Below, piece after piece: positions 63,819-64,000 of a DNA stretch of 64,000 bases. Source of the DNA: Chromatiales bacterium (GTDB lineage: Bacteria; Pseudomonadota; Gammaproteobacteria; UBA6429; Thiohalophilaceae); the NCBI GenBank assembly GCA_027032075.1, contig JALVOC010000146.1:27107-91106 (forward strand), given 5' to 3'. The notes under the pieces were generated by a model. It saw nothing but the letters and a program-made list of their open reading frames with translations. It was not told the DNA's origin and ran no database searches. The number at the start of each line of letters is the position of its first letter. Within the stretch, counting starts at the first letter, position 1. The translations under genes were made by a program, and so were the position numbers.

Positions 63819-64000
63819 ATGCAACGCAGAACATTTCTGAAAGGCACCCTGGCCGGTTCTGCCGTGGCGGTCGCCGCGGGAGCGGGACTGTTAAGCCCAC
63901 GGAGCGTGCTCGCCGCCTGGCCCAAAGCCGCCTTCGAGGCCAAATCCCCTGATGCCGCCATGAGCAGCCTCTTCGGCTCCGCCGACAACACCCCCAGCGG
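63819..64000 (+). CDS. soxY: Thiosulfate oxidation carrier protein SoxY (partial, 3' end outside window)
   Basis: SoxY, with SoxZ, carries sulfur intermediates on a C-terminal cysteine during periplasmic thiosulfate oxidation. The visible 60 residues start MQRRTFLKGTLAGSAVAVA, a twin-arginine signal, followed by WPKAAFEAKSPDAAMSSLFG, the typical SoxY mature N-terminus. The Cys-bearing GGCGG end is beyond the window. AAGGAGG lies 9 bases upstream. soxZ and other sox genes are expected further right. Tat export fits the tatAB genes at the left end. Confidence 0.88.
   Translation, partial: MQRRTFLKGTLAGSAVAVAAGAGLLSPRSVLAAWPKAAFEAKSPDAAMSSLFGSADNTPS

Overview
The window reads as chromosomal DNA of a free-living, respiring gammaproteobacterium, probably a sulfur oxidiser. 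The evidence is the gene order: hisBHAFIE-hinT-tatAB, divergent ponA / pilMNOPQ-aroKB, gltBD-hemE, lptM-lysA-dapF-DUF484-xerC, and rhlB divergent from trxA-rho are all classic gammaproteobacterial clusters. A cbb3 oxidase operon under FNR and the start of a SoxY gene at the right edge point to microaerobic thiosulfate oxidation. No rRNA, tRNA, CRISPR array, prophage or complete insertion sequence was seen. Accessory content is limited to short inverted-repeat elements and a few lipoprotein or outer-membrane genes.

Layout. 1-4852 (minus): histidine operon running into hinT, tatA and a truncated tatB. 5115-5909: fnr, with an FNR-like box in its promoter. 6234-11559: ccoNOQP-ccoGH, preceded by a perfect FNR box. 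11676-19073: mtgA, a DUF6165-type gene, a tandem-thioredoxin protein, rhlB, trxA, rho, a DUF3135-type gene, rpmE and a secreted nuclease. 19164-21536: malic enzyme and an outer-membrane barrel. 21558-24766 (minus): a small unknown and PBP1a. 24953-35400: pilMNOPQ, aroK, aroB, dgt, a WGR mini-protein and an unusual DamX-like protein. 35605-43016: gltB, gltD, hemE. 43269-47138: lipoproteins, a DUF2797 protein, repeats and a small membrane protein. 47212-52564 (minus): TetR regulator, RND/MMPL exporter, LolA-like periplasmic protein and outer-membrane barrel. 52901-54872: a cysteine-containing Crp/Fnr regulator, a DUF2892 protein and an OB-fold lipoprotein. 55109-59028 (minus): lptM-lysA-dapF-DUF484-xerC. 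59313-63624: a membrane protein, an NtrC-type two-component system and a coiled-coil protein. 63819-64000: soxY, cut by the window edge.

The most interesting point is at the right end. A sensor kinase and sigma-54 response regulator sit directly upstream of soxY. The soxY leader carries a -24/-12 promoter with exact GG-N10-GC spacing (63768-63783) and a 25-bp near-perfect palindrome (63686-63710) about 96 bp upstream of the predicted start. Together these suggest that thiosulfate oxidation here is switched on by a dedicated sigma-54 two-component circuit.

Two families of short repeats recur in gene junctions. One is a MITE-like element with 17-bp terminal inverted repeats between gltB and gltD, with decayed relatives at 20429, 46404 and 54899. 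The other is a GATACAAG-centred repeat found at four junctions between co-directional genes (1276, 2555, 10957, 41851). Other regulatory signals are a pair of similar AT-rich operators around the TetR/RND genes, a strong sigma-70 promoter for pilM, and an rpmE terminator that lies inside the signal-peptide codons of the next gene.
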